NCBI RefSeq assembly: GCF_019059575.1
Contig: NW_024881979.1
Span: forward strand, 62,001 to 126,000
From: Amphibalanus amphitrite
Lineage: Eukaryota; Arthropoda; Thecostraca; Balanomorpha; Balanidae
DNA: 64,000 nucleotides
Reading direction: 5' to 3'
Under the pieces are notes generated by a model. That model made no database searches. It was not told where the DNA came from and saw only the letters and a program-made list of their open reading frames with translations. This document shows, in pieces, positions 46,362 through 57,846 of this stretch. Position 1 is the first letter of the stretch, and every line of letters starts with the position of its first letter. Position numbers and translations under genes: made by a program.

Positions 46362-46509
46362 ATTTAAAGGAAATATACCACTCTTAACATGGGTTTTTGA
46401 ACTGAAATAACAAGTTTTGTGGCCTGAGCTGAGACTAGCACAAATCAGGAGCTTTTACGGCCCAACGATGACCCTAGGCAAAGATATTTCATTTCTCGTT
46501 CCGAAAAGA
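46362..46509 (+). mobile_element. Partial copy of the 25.7-kb TTAA MITE
   Basis: ATTTAAAGGAAATA and the following ~140 bp (ACATGGGTTT..., CAGGAGCTTTTAC, CCTAGGCAAAGATAT) match the left part of 25,746-26,281. The foldback core and right terminus are absent. Confidence 0.7.
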
Positions 46510-46936
46510 GCGCCTTGTGTAGGAATATTTCCACTTGCGGATAGACGCCAAGAATGCAAGTATACCTGTGGCAGTGGCCAATATTCGGCCAATAATGCAG
46601 CTGGTTTGAACTACGGAATATGATAGGTGAACGCGTAAGCAGCTGTCACTGAAAATACTGTCTAGTCTCTACCAAATATGGAAGAGTTTTTCCTGTATGA
46701 AAATATGTCAAAAATGTTCAACATTTATTATTTTGTTTCCTAAACATTTTCAACAAACACAATCATAAGACTGTAGCCAAAACATAAATGGAGAAAAGTG
46801 GTATATTGCCTTTTAGAGTTCTTGAACTTCTCATTAGTAACATCCTGTACATTTGTACCACGGAAAATCCTCGACGTTTTAAAATCGTCCAGGGCAACAG
46901 ACGTCCCACGTTTCCGACAAAGAGGACTCACCACGC
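46510..46936. other. Unassigned spacer
   Basis: AT-rich, nothing supported. Confidence 0.35.
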
Positions 46937-47895
46937 TGTGGTACCATTAGGGCACCAGGCTGTCGAACTGTACCGGCAATTCCAGCCTAACCGGTGGATT
47001 GCCAGCCATCATCGACGAGAGTTTCAACCAGACTCGCCTCCAACACCGTGTGGTGGTACGAAATGGGCACCAACGGGCTGTCCTACGTACCGGCGATTCC
47101 AGCCTTAACGGTGGATTGCCAGCCATCATCGACGAGAGTTTCAACCAGACTCGCCTCCAACACCGTGTGGTGGTACGAAATGGGCACCAACGGGCTGTCC
47201 TACGTACCGGCGATTCCAGCCTAAACGGTGGATTGCCAGCCATCATCGACGAGAGTTTCAACCAGACTCGCCTCCAACACCGTGTGGTGGTACGAAATGG
47301 GCACCGACGGGCTGTCCTACGTACCGGCGATTCCAGCCTTAACGGTGGATTGCCAGCCATCATCGACGAGAGTTTCAACCAGACTCGCCTCCAACACCGT
47401 GTGGTGGTACGAAATGGGCACCAACGGGCTGTCCTACGTACCGGCAATTCCAGCCTTAACGGTGGATTGCCAGCCATCATCGACGAGAGTTTCAACCAGA
47501 CTCGCCTCCAACACCGTGTGGTGGTACGAAATGGGCACCAACGGGCTGTCCTACGTACCGGCGATTCCAGCCTTAACGGTGGATTGCCAGAGACCACACC
47601 TGGGCCCGAAGAGGACATGGTACGATGTGGGCACCAGGCTGTCCAGCGTACCGGCAATGCCGACCTTAACGGTGGATTGCCCGCAAGCATCAACGAGACT
47701 TCGAGATCACACCTGGGCCCGAAGACGACATGGTACGATGTGGGCACCAGGCTGTCCAGCGTACCGGCAATGCCGACCGTAACGGTGGCTTGCCAGCCAT
47801 CATCAACGAGACTTCGAGACCACACCCACTCCGAGACGAGGCGGTACGGAATGGGCACCAGGCTGTCCTAGCGTACCGGCAATTCCGACCTAAAT
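46937..47895. repeat. 117-bp minisatellite downstream of the transposase gene
   Basis: GGTGGATTGCCAGCCATCAT recurs at 46,993, 47,110, 47,227, 47,344 and 47,461, and its first 11 bases again at 47,578, each 117 bp apart. These are followed by shorter, diverged units of about 93 and 113 bp containing CACACCTGGGCCCGAAGA. Because 117 is a multiple of three, frames stay open across the array on both strands, which explains the 184-303-codon ORFs here. Confidence 0.9.
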
Positions 47896-48521
47896 GGTAG
47901 AATATGACCTTTTTGCAAAGTCTGAGCTCATACAATTATCTGATATAGCGGTACACATTTATGTTAGCTTACAGCTATTCACTCCAATCAAGGCCTAGCC
48001 GTCAATACCTAACTCATCTTGAAATTGCGCAAAACGCTCCAAGTCATGGTTGTGCCAGCATTGATTGCAAGCACTTCAATACTTTTATTTGATGTTCAAT
48101 ACTTGAGGTTGAATACTTTAAATGTACAGAGCATTATTTTTGCAAAATATTCGTTAAAAAAAAAAACAAAAAAAAAAACGGCACGAATGAAGGAATGGAC
48201 TGAATGAGTCACTGATGCTGGCTTAAATGTACAGAACAATATTTTTCCTAAACATTTCGCAAAACCTGTGCGAATGAACAAATGCCTTCAGATGCCACAA
48301 AAGGTGCCTTCAGTTTGCAGCAATAGCATCATATTTGGCATCCTCAGTGTAGTATAGGATGAATATGGCTTGCTGATGTCAAGTATTGAATTGTGCTCAT
48401 ATAGTATTTGCATTTCTATATGCATTTCATTGAATTTTGGTTTCTCTACTCATATACGTTCCATTGAAGATGTCAATTATTCTTCCTAGGAAGTTAGGAA
48501 GGTCATATTCCACCTTTTCCG
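47896..48521. other. Spacer with A-run and short duplication
   Basis: TTAAATGTACAGA(G/A)CA plus following AT-rich sequence occurs at about 48,118 and 48,223; two A-runs lie at about 48,157-48,179. No gene. Confidence 0.4.
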
Positions 48522-48815
48522 TTGGATTGTCAGCCCTCGTGGACGACTTCAGGGCCGAAGAGGAGGGTACGAGATGGGCACCAACGGGCTGTCCTACGTA
48601 CCGGCGATTCCAGCCTTAACGGTGGATTGCCAGCCATCATCTACGAGACATTGAACGCTGTCCGCACTGTGCCGGCGCGGGTGGTGGATGCCGACCACCC
48701 ACCACTAAGGGCTTACATGTAAAATCCCAGCCAGTGCGCACTTTGGTGCGAAATGGGCACCAACGGGCTGTCCATCGTACCGGCAATTCCGACCGCCAAG
48801 GTGGATTGCCTGCCC
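48522..48815. repeat. Outlying degenerate units of the 117-bp minisatellite
   Basis: GATGGGCACCAACGGGCTGT and CCTTAACGGTGGATTGCC reappear at 48,573-48,640, and a further diverged unit at about 48,755-48,812. The array is thus interrupted by about 0.6 kb of unrelated sequence. Confidence 0.7.
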
Positions 48816-49189
48816 TTGCACAGTTAATCCCTCTTGCCGGGGAGTGTGGTGGAGTGCACACACCACACGCACTGACACATTTTGCCAGTCAGTGCTCAGA
48901 AGATAGTCGGCCGTCGATATTTGGAGTTTCGTCCGGGCCCATACTCTCCAACGACGTAATGCCCGTGGTTGCTTAGTCCTGCACCATGCACGTACGGCTC
49001 CACAGCTGGGCATCATCGCCGTGGTTGTGGACCAGGCTCCCACGCTAACCACGAAGGCAGGCTTGCTGGGTCGTTGCTGCGGCGACATGCGTCACCTTTA
49101 GAGTAAAATAGATAATTTAACCGCATTTGTGTACATTTCGCAAGCTGTCGAACTCGGGCCTCTCATTGTAGTGCCGTTTGACACGCATT
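48816..49189. other. Unassigned spacer
   Basis: No supported gene or repeat. Confidence 0.35.
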
Positions 49190-49197
49190 CTTTATAC

Positions 49198-49623
49198 CAG
49201 TGTTCGCCATGGGCCGGGCTAGCCCAATGGGCCATAGGCTGGGCTGGGCCCTCAATTATGAAGAATCGATGGGCTGTGAATGGGCTGGGCCAAGAACTGT
49301 AAAGTGGACTCAGAGGTTCCCGACTGAGACAAATCACAACTAGCTTATTATTGTGCAAGACAAAAAAAAAACAGTTACAGCATATATGTGCAATGTGCAT
49401 TGTGCATGCTACTACCCAAAAGATAATTACCCAAAAGATAATTGCTTTGCACCTATGGGTGACATATGTATGGTGTCCATCACTTTCGATCCATTCATTT
49501 TGACGAGCTGGGCCGTGCTTGGCTTTGACAATTTTACCATGAATGGGTTCTGGCTGGGCCTGGCTGTGAACCCATGGCCTGGGCGGAGCTGGACTGGGAT
49601 TTTGCGGCCCGTGGCGAACACTG
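49198..49623. mobile_element. hAT MITE, 426 bp
   Basis: The left terminus CAGTGTTCGCCATGGGCC pairs with the right terminus GGCCCGTGGCGAACACTG (17 of 18). The flanks CTTTATAC (49,190-49,197) and CTTTATCT (49,624-49,631) look like an 8-bp target duplication with two changes. CAGTG termini with an 8-bp TSD are typical of hAT. Internal TGGGCTGGGCC motifs are repeated. No coding capacity. Confidence 0.8.
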
Positions 49624-49631
49624 CTTTATCT

Positions 49632-51720
49632 CTTTACTTTCTGACATTGGTCAGATGTTATTATCCTAGTTCACTGAGCTTCCAATGGAATGCATGAAAC
49701 AATGATTGCATTTCCTGCTTCAAAAACAAAATGTGTTTTTTAATTGCACACTAAGCGTTCGATCTTTGCTCGGTGGCTTACCTTCGGTGGCTTGAGCTAA
49801 GCTGACAGGCCATTCACGATATGCTTAATAACCACATTGGTATGAAGCATATCATCTGGCTTATCCGAGCGTGAACTGTTTTCGTTGTTAATACTGGTGA
49901 TGCACAAGCCAACGTAACGTTAGAGGAGACTTCATCTCAAAAGCCGCACTGCCTGCAGGGCTAAAATCCCGGGGGGCGCGTATGGCTCGTATCATTTACG
50001 AGGCACGCGACGGGAGCCCTGAGTGGCTCTCTATCGAAAGCTGCTCTAAACCCAGGTCTCACTTGGAGATCGATCTCACTCGGAGATCACGAGTCTGTTG
50101 TAGAGTGGCGTCATCTTACGTCCAGTCCACCGAACCAGTGTGCACAATTGCTGGCGGTGGATACCAGACTCCCCCCACGGGTCGTCATGTGCGAGGCAAG
50201 GTCGGGGATAAGATATCACGGCAGCAATTGAAGATAAAATTGAGTTTATTCATGTAAATGCTATTAGGCTGCTACATTTGCACAATGAGTGAGTGCAAAC
50301 TGCAAAGCTTCTCTTTACCTAATTGATATTTATCATTATCCAAGCCGGCTATTGCCTGATACGTCTGAGTCTACATTCACTTCATCCAGGAAAATGCTTC
50401 AAAAACGCGTTTTTCGTCAGTAAATAGCATTGTAAGTTGTAACCTTGCGTCAGTTGACACAAGCTTTCACTGCCGCATCCGGAATCTCAGTGCATAGCTG
50501 TCTATGCATCATGAGCTTAGGTATTGTTTCCTTTTTCGTTAGATCATGCTTCAACTTGTAGCGCTTAATCGCTCATGCCAAACAAAGTTTGCGGACTTGT
50601 TAAAGGTTAAAAGAAAATATATTTCCTTCAACAAATGTCCGTCAAATGAGGCTACAAATGAGCTGCTTTCTTCTGCCAATTATGTTACTATAGCACGTTG
50701 CTAATGGAAGGCGGTCATTTGCATTTGCAGTTGTGCCTCATCATCACTTATTTGCCAAATGCAATTTCAATTGCTGCTGTTATCCCCGGCTATAGTGTCT
50801 ACGGTGGCGAGCTTTCTCCGCGGACCTTCAACTTCAAGACCTTCTACTTCAAGACCTTCAACTTCTAGACAACTAAAGGGATATTCTCGTCATACTGTAC
50901 TCTCGATGACCTGCATGTCGGGCGTGCCATGTCCTGAGGAGCGTTGTTTTCAATACCCTCAGTGCACATACTGCACCAGACTATATTTGCGGACGTTGAC
51001 TGTTTGTTTTAGGCACTGTTTCAAGCATTGTACGATGGCCGAAAACAAAAGTATTTGTTAACGTTTTCAAGTGTCATTCGGAATATCCGAAACTACGACG
51101 CAATGTTAGTCGGAAATAACGTATATAGTTAATCATGTTATCACATGATGTTCTTGTTCATTGGCAAACATTATTTCAGCAGTCGATACGTCCTCCAAAC
51201 TTTAGTAACTGTTACTATATAGTCCCCGTTCGTCACAAACAACCGTTGACATTTTGTCAACCTCAAATTCGAATATATTAACCGTTTACACGCACGAGAA
51301 TATCCCTTTATCCAAACTAGCAAGTGTGTCTACTGTTTTCTTACTAGGCAAACAAAAGTTTGTCACAGCATGTGCGCAGTTCACTTTACCTATGTGCATT
51401 CATACTAAAAGCCATTCGTCCACAAGCAAGTTATTTATTTGCGCTATTGACGTAAGCTTTCATGAAGGCCAAACCAATGCTGATTCGTCAATGCTGATTG
51501 TCAGCTTGAAAGTAAAGATGAGCAAAGTGGTTCAACTGAATCTTATGGTTGCAGTAGGGCATATTAGAAGTAAGTGACAAGTATGTGTCAGCAATTGTTT
51601 ATGCTTCTTAACCCTAGATACTTTTGATTCGATCCTTTTGGTGATGACGTAATGTGGCAGAAAACAGTAGACACACTTCATCTCATCGGAAACCCTGAAT
51701 GATTGGTATTTGTGAGCATG
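49632..51720. other. Unassigned sequence
   Basis: Frames such as 49,982-50,257 and 51,254-51,577 have no recognisable domain or splice context, so I do not call them. No repeats were identified other than the 15-bp repeat listed separately. Confidence 0.35.
50823..50869 (+). repeat. Three-copy 15-bp tandem repeat
   Basis: ACCTTCAACTTCAAG and close variants occur three times in a row. In one frame this reads PSTSR repeats. Confidence 0.8.
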
Positions 51721-51792
51721 TGTGCCTGTGAGTGTGTAAGGGTGGATGTGGGTGTGTGGGTATGTATGTGCGTATGTGAGGGTGTGCGTGTC
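51721..51792 (+). repeat. Degenerate TG-rich microsatellite
   Basis: TGTG, GTGTGTGGG and TATGTATGTGCGTATGTG variants run without a strict period. Confidence 0.75.
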
Positions 51793-51939
51793 ATCTTACA
51801 CGTAATTTAGTGAATGAGTGAATAGGTACTAGTTTTCAAGTAAATACGTGCATGAGTGCGTGTAGTCAGTGGTGTATGGAACTAGCATTGTGCCTGCCTG
51901 CTGCCAACGAAATATGCAAGCCCACACAGAGAAAACAGT

Positions 51940-52298
51940 TTTATTGTGCAAAACTTCATGCTGCTGGCAGGGTTTACATGCAAGTCACATATTGCAGGTC
52001 TACCATAAGCAGAGCGATGTGACATCTGATAAGTACCTAACTCACAGCAACACATACTCTGCATGTCCAGGGAAAGCGAGTTGTGCTCGGAACAGATTGG
52101 CCAGACAGTTTTGTCCTATCAAATTCAGAATTGTTTCATCCTCCTCACAGTTGCCATTAACATCATGAGCACACATTATTGCTAGATCTGAATGCCAGCT
52201 GCCTATTGCACCGCTGGCACGTAGTTTGAGACAAAGGTGCCGCCAGTTTTCCACCTCGCTGCTGATACAATGCAATACTGCTACAAAATGTCCGTGTT
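51940..52298 (-). CDS. Candidate terminal coding exon with poly(A) signal, unknown product
   Basis: On the minus strand an acceptor-like AAAAACACAG precedes an open frame of about 84 codons (52,296 down to the stop at 52,042-52,044), reading HGHFVAVLHCISSEVENW at its start and GHAEYVLL at its end, with balanced, protein-like composition. AATAAA follows in the 3' UTR at 51,945-51,940, with a GT-rich stretch after it. The frame also opens with an ATG at 52,350, so an unspliced start is possible. An alternative donor, GTATGT, lies near the end. I do not recognise the family. It is either a cellular gene exon or an old transposon gene; upstream exons were not located. Confidence 0.35.
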
Positions 52299-52641
52299 CT
52301 GTGTTTTTAGTGTTGTATGTTTGTATATGAGTCTTGCGTCGTGTGAACATTACCTACATGAGTTTAAAGTGTTCCCGCGAAAGTAGGTACTGAATTAGCT
52401 CAAGCCAGGATTGCGTTGCGGATATATTTGTAGGCCATACAATGTTTTATGGCGTCATTTACGACATTTCCTGTTTTTCTTGTCGTTGTATGCACGTGAG
52501 TTGTGCCGCATGTTGCGCTTGCAAATTATCATGTTCTCAATGTCATTTTCTTTTGGTACAATTGGTCACCACTACACATCACTCGCATACACTCGCCCAA
52601 GCAAGTCGGATATCAATCACTGTCCAGAAGTGCATGATGCA

Positions 52642-53329
52642 TTCAACCACGCATAGAACACTGGCACACCAAGAACATGAACTCACGCAAAAACGAGAGG
52701 GCTATCACACGACTTCGCATTGGACACACCGCTATCACACACAACTACATCATCACAAGAAGCCCGAGACCGAAATGCAACACCTGCAACACTTTCATCA
52801 CTGTCAAACATCTGCTACTCACATGCCCACAATACCAACACCACAGGACACACATACAAACATACTGCAGAGACGCCAACATCCCACTAACACTCACAAC
52901 ACTGCTCGGGGACTTACACCCCGAGCTAACAACACTACTCATCCACTAAAGACACAACACTGGGCTGATCAATGACCTGTAAATCTCCTCCCCTAGAGCC
53001 AAGGACAAAAAAGCCAAAAAAGCCAAAAAAAGAAGCAAAAAAGAAAAAACAATATTCAAAACAATGAGAATCAAAATAAAAGACCCCAGAATGGCAAAAT
53101 GGCAAAAAAACAAAAACAAAAAAAAAATAATAGAAGGGGCAATCCGGCTACCCGGGAGGAGATAGCTAGGAACCCAGTCCCACCCCTCAGCCCACCCTTA
53201 CGAGCCAAGAAGACAACGGACACTTCAAGGCAACGGACGGACCAACAACGAAGACGGACGACAGAACCGGGCCCAAATACAGGACGCTGTGGTGGCCCGT
53301 AAGCTACAAATACCATACCATACCATACC
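52642..53329 (+). mobile_element. 5'-truncated LINE (I/Jockey-type) with C-terminal zinc motif and target-site duplication
   Basis: The frame ending at 52,949 encodes NERAITRLRIGHT and then CNTC-x8-H-x4-C within about 30 residues. This is the C-terminal RNase H-proximal and zinc-knuckle region of I/Jockey-group non-LTR retrotransposons. It continues into an A-rich 3' UTR and ends in four ATACC units. AGTGCATGATGCA (52,629-52,641) and AGTGCATCATGCA (53,330-53,342) flank it as a 13-bp target duplication with one change. Only the last ~100 codons of the ORF remain; the 5' truncation is typical of target-primed reverse transcription. Confidence 0.8.
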
Positions 53330-53580
53330 AGTGCATCATGCAGCAGAAGAAGCTTCATTGAACACACTCGTCATCATGAACGGCATCTAGGAGTTTCATG
53401 AGTTTGGATCTGTGACCAGTAAGTGGAATGGGAGCATAATGGTATACGCTACCAAAGCAGATTTTTTATAAACAAAAACATTACGTTTATTACCGTTTGG
53501 AGGTGATTTGTTTTATTCGGTCATAGTGTCAATGTCATGTTTGATCATATAGGTAACGAAAAGCGTACCTATTCAAAACG

Positions 53581-53818
53581 TTTATTCCTTGTCATGATGT
53601 GCCTGCAGGTTGTTTTCGCAGTATCCAATAGCAACCGTGTATGACCAGGCGCCGCTTGGACGCCTTGTCCAGCCACGTCTTCCGGGACTGTGTGATGACT
53701 GCCTCTGCAATCTCAAGTGCCAGTTTCTGCCTCCGGCCTATTTCTTTATCAAAGGATGTTGGTAACTGAACGACCAGCTCTGCTCCAAGATTCCAAATCG
53801 TTTTACGGTATTGTATGC
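53581..53818 (-). CDS. Candidate terminal coding exon (74 aa) with poly(A) signal, unknown product
   Basis: On the minus strand the acceptor TTTTGTAG (53,826-53,819) is followed by 74 open codons to a TGA at 53,594-53,592, and AATAAA begins about six bases later (53,586-53,581). The peptide is Lys/Arg-rich and helical-looking, containing RKTIWNLGAELVVQLPTSF and SRKTWLDKASKRRLVIHG. It lacks an internal ATG and falls below usual ORF filters, but the combination of acceptor, open frame, stop and poly(A) signal is coherent. The family is not recognised. Its upstream exons would lie to the right; none could be fixed. Confidence 0.4.
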
Positions 53819-54601
53819 CTACAAAACGTTAGTATTTGTTTTGGAGGCGGTAATACTCGGATGAACTGACCTTTATGGGTGGGTATTCAACGTTGAATCA
53901 AGTAGGCTTGTAGCCATCTGCCTATTGACTTCTAAGGGTTTTAGTAAAATTTATATAATATCTCATCTGAAATGCATTTTCACTCTCAGTCGTCGAAATT
54001 GAAAAATCATAAGCTTAGAAATCCGCGGGCTTGACATATTATATTTTCTCGACGATTCGTTTCGACTTGCCGTCATGTCAGCTAATCATCCGCTGCTTCT
54101 CCTATTTTCACAGGTGCATTACCAGTCGTCTTTACCGTCGACACCGTTGAAGATTTTACCGTCGATCAGGGAGCACCCATTGCGCTGGCCGTTGCTGGCA
54201 CTTTTTTATTTGTCACTAGCTATTAGTTATCTGCACATATACATTAGTCACCTGTGCACCCGGTTACACTAGCTCTCATCATCTAGTTCTACGTATGTGT
54301 GTGTTTGTTTTAATTGAATTGCCAATGAATTCGGTAGACATGCTCCGCCCGCAAACATGTACCACATGATGCAGTCCACTGAATGTAGCAGTTAATCACT
54401 CGTAAAAAGCAGTCAGGTTTTCGTATAGTGTAGGTTTGCATCTATGTAAGCATGTGTTCACACTCATGAGCGATCGACACATGATATTGCATTTCCTGTT
54501 CAGTTACATTTTTAGCACTGGAACACGATGCTCATACACTGTGTTGTTATCTTTCTTTTTTCGCCTGCTCCTTCCTCCAACTTGTGTCTTTGAGTATTTC
54601 A
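53819..54601. other. Mostly unassigned, one acceptor-like site
   Basis: A strong plus-strand acceptor (CTTCTCCTATTTTCACAG) ends at about 54,113. The following frame ALPVVFTVDTVEDFTVDQ is open for about 37 codons to a TAG near 54,228. It may be a terminal exon or chance. Confidence 0.25.
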
Positions 54602-55037
54602 GTCACATGCTCAAACGTTCTTAAATGCTCTCGCCATCGGTTTACGGATGCGTTGAAAACGGACATGTGTTGACCAAATTTAACAATATGCGGACAATGG
54701 ATCGACTTCTTGAAGCCTCTGGGCGTGATACACCTTCTCCATCACCATCAAGAGATCAACATTTTCGAAGACACTTGCGTACGGCTGGTATGTATTCATA
54801 TTTGAATGTCCATTGTCAACACGTTGCAGAATGCTTTACATTTTGTGTGATCATTTACTGTCCTCATTCCTACACAATGCCAACATGTTTGTCATCGTCT
54901 TCATGTACCTATCTATTGGGATTGATGTTTGCGTTTACTGACAGACACTTGTCAACATTTTCAGTAGTGTCCGGCGCAATGCTGAATGCGACCTGTTATC
55001 TGTTGGATCTACTCTGTGAGCCCGAACCCCAGTGCAA
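54602..55037 (+). other. Candidate pair of exons with splice sites
   Basis: A long pyrimidine tract and TTTCAG end at 54,601. An open frame begins at the ATG at 54,625 and reaches a GTATGT donor near 54,788. A second acceptor, ATTTTCAG, ends near 54,962, and an exon keeping the same frame runs to a CAA/GTGAGT donor near 55,037. The joined frame stays open (phase 1). No domain is recognised, and the first exon has in-frame stops upstream of its ATG. Confidence 0.25.
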
Positions 55038-57846
55038 GTGAGTTGTTTGTTACACCAGTGCCCGAGCACTCTGTAATATGTGCAAGAGCCTGTGACTTTG
55101 TTTGCTTGGCTAACTAAACGCATACCTACGGAAAATCATTCCAACGTTGCTTTGGTTTTCAGTGTTTTACTGTATTTTTAAAGCAGTGCCTACACATATC
55201 AATCAAATATATCCCGCGCACCGACCGGGGGGGGGGCGGATATCCGCCCCCTGAGGTTTTCCCACTATCTACGCTTTTCAGGTTTACAGGAAAACCGTGC
55301 GCAGGATATTCTAAATGCCTTAATATGGTCCATTCCATAACCATCTAACCGAATTCCCGGTATTATTTTTTTCGCAAACCTTCTCCCTTTCTAGCAGTTT
55401 CACTGTTCGACTACAGCGCTGGACGTCGTCTACTTTTTGCTAGAAGCAAATGTCACCATCCGTCCATGAACTTCGGGCTGCTCACAGCTATATTGCCTTG
55501 GCAAGTTCTTTGAGCACTTAATACTGGACTTGGGCTGCGAAAGCTAATGACAATTTGGGGAGCTTGATATTGCAATGGCTATGACGTGAAGGTCCAATAT
55601 GGCGAACAGCTCGACTATTCACCATTGTCAACGCTTATGATAGCTAAATATCATTGTGCTTGGTGTACATTCACGTCTCGTTTCCTTGCTCCATTTGTAC
55701 CTCACCGGTCGTCCGTCCCCACAGGCCTCGGCTGCAGCACAAGCCACATTCATCGGCCCAATCATCAGTTATTCGTCCTGCAAGTTTCAAGTCACTTCGT
55801 TGTGACCCGGACATCGTCATCTTTCAACGAGTTCAAATGATTATTTCATTCATCATCGTCGATCAGACTCATCATGTAAAGACACTTCCATAATGCCAGC
55901 CGCCATCTACGTTTGTGCAGGAAGCAAATATCAGGTTGTTATTAGCTGCGGGCTACTCAGTACCGACTGAACTACTGGCAGTAGTGTGCGAGCACCTAAT
56001 ACGTGTATTGTGATACCAAAGCTAAAACGGATGATAGCTTAGCGCATAGCGCCCTACCGCTTTCCACACACACACACAAACAAAACTTGACTTTGGGCAT
56101 TAGCACCATGGCAGGATAAACAGGCAGTTTCGCTGTTTTTCACTGCTTTCATTGGCAGGTGTTACTGCTCATTCCCGTTTTATGTGATGTTAGAACAGCC
56201 CTTCACCATAGTCCTGTTTTCTCCTTTGCCGTTTTCCATAGACATCAGATGCGACATGCACTCCAACGATCGGTCAGGCGCATCACCGTCAATCCGGTCG
56301 CCTGTTAAGCAGTTCGTAATCACCGTCAGTCTTCGACATCTGTCAACACACTTATCCACATTATCGCCTTACTTTTGATCTTATCAATATGCAAGAATGA
56401 GTGCAAAATGCATTCCAATATTGCATCAGTTGATGTTGTATCGCAATGACACCGCGTCCTCACCTCACATCTGTTGTGCATACTTGATCACGAATGCCAG
56501 TTATACGCAGATTCACATGGTGAAGTTTTACTCCGTTGACGTTTTCTTTCCATTCTTGTAGTCGATCAAGGGGGATTACAGTTGCACATGCGGCCTTACA
56601 CATGCGTCCTTACATGTTAGCTGATTGATATGTTGGACACACTGGTTCCTGTGACTCCAAGTAGTTCTGCATTGGTATTGCTTCACTTTATATGTTCTAC
56701 CCAAAGATCGTGTCTAGTTTTGTCTTAGCTTGCAGCTGTATGCCATGAACATACAGGGTACTGCGCATCTTTATCGTGACATTCCTGTAGTTTCGTCACT
56801 TTCGCGGATGATTAGGACCATGAGCTCAGTTGCAGATGCGTCCAGCAGCCACCGACATTTCTACACTTTAAATTCCTAGTCTCGGATCTTATCCACATAC
56901 CAACATGATTTGAACATTTCACACGTTTAGTGATGAAATGAGCAGGTATCATCTACTACATTATATTTTCATGTAAAGCACACTCCAGTCAGTGAAAAAA
57001 GAAAACCATTAGGAGCAACAATCATGCCTTAGACAGTATAGTTGCCATAGATATTACGTTGTGCAGCGGGCAGGCCGGTGCACGAAATGGCGAATGTGAA
57101 TGCAGGAATGCGTGTGAAAAACTGCCTAGGTGTGGAGTGGCTGGTTTGTCTTCCGTTACATCGTAACGGGCTCTTGACGTAGTCTTTTTTTAGTAACACC
57201 AATCATCTTTCGAACTTGAATTAACGTAATTGAAAGATGGCTATCACATTTGGAGCCAACTTATTTGCTAATTGCGTCAAGGGCGGGCAGCGCGGTGCGT
57301 GGATGCCTTTTGGTAAAGCTCACGTCCTAATATACTATCCTGCCCTTACCAAGCGTGCATCCATGTTTCCTCCATCCGGCTCCTCGTGCCGCTGCCTGGA
57401 ATATTAGCCTACGGCTAATATACCAAGAGATGGAAAACTTTTCGTTGGTATGGAATATGCATGCCTCGTGGTTCAACTGGTGATGTTCAAAACAACTGTA
57501 CCGTGTGTCAGGTAGGTCTTACTTACTCACTTTCCGCTTCATTTTTTTCTCGGCCGCGTAGGAAATATGATTTGACGGTAATCGTGGCGCTTTTGTTTCA
57601 GTGGCTGAATGACAGCGACATCTATAACTCAGGCTGCACTCAGAGCCCGAGTCTGAGTTTGGGTAAAAAAATCGCCCATAAAAAATTCGCCCATCGCCCG
57701 CCCGCCGCGATGCGGGTGATTTTGTTTTTGCGTCGTTTTCGGTAAAAGGTTTATTTTCGGTTGGCGGCGGCCGGGCGCATTTTTGCGGTTTTTGCGTTTG
57801 ACGGCGGGCGGCCGTTTTTTGCGGCGTTTTGCGGTTGGCGGCGTAG
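55038..57846. other. Unassigned, with diverged internal duplication
   Basis: About 55,430-55,550 and 55,905-56,035 are diverged copies (shared AGAAGCAAAT/GGAAGCAAAT, CGGGCTGCTCA/CGGGCTACTCA, GAGCACTTAAT/GAGCACCTAAT). Further acceptor-like sites end near 55,723 and 56,230. A hairpin, ATATTAGCC-TAC-GGCTAATAT, lies near 57,402-57,421. 57,755-57,846 repeats GGCGGCGGGCGTTTTTGCGG-like motifs related to the 3' part of the array unit. No gene is secure. Confidence 0.3.
55207..55310. mobile_element. ~100-bp foldback element with perfect 20-bp palindrome
   Basis: GGGGGCGGATATCCGCCCCC lies at 55,232-55,251. Outer ends CCCGCGCACCG and CGTGCGCAGG are imperfect inverted repeats. The G/C-run and palindrome resemble the termini of the TTAA elements, but no TTAA pair is present. 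Confidence 0.45.

Noticed and set aside
46947..47858. Open frames of 184-303 codons on both strands
   Set aside because: They lie in a 117-bp tandem repeat; 39-codon periodicity keeps several frames open at once, and the peptides are only repeats of the unit.
52442..52975. 177-codon plus frame overlapping the LINE tail
   Set aside because: It is out of frame with the LINE zinc motif and crosses the target-site duplication, so it is a chance frame.
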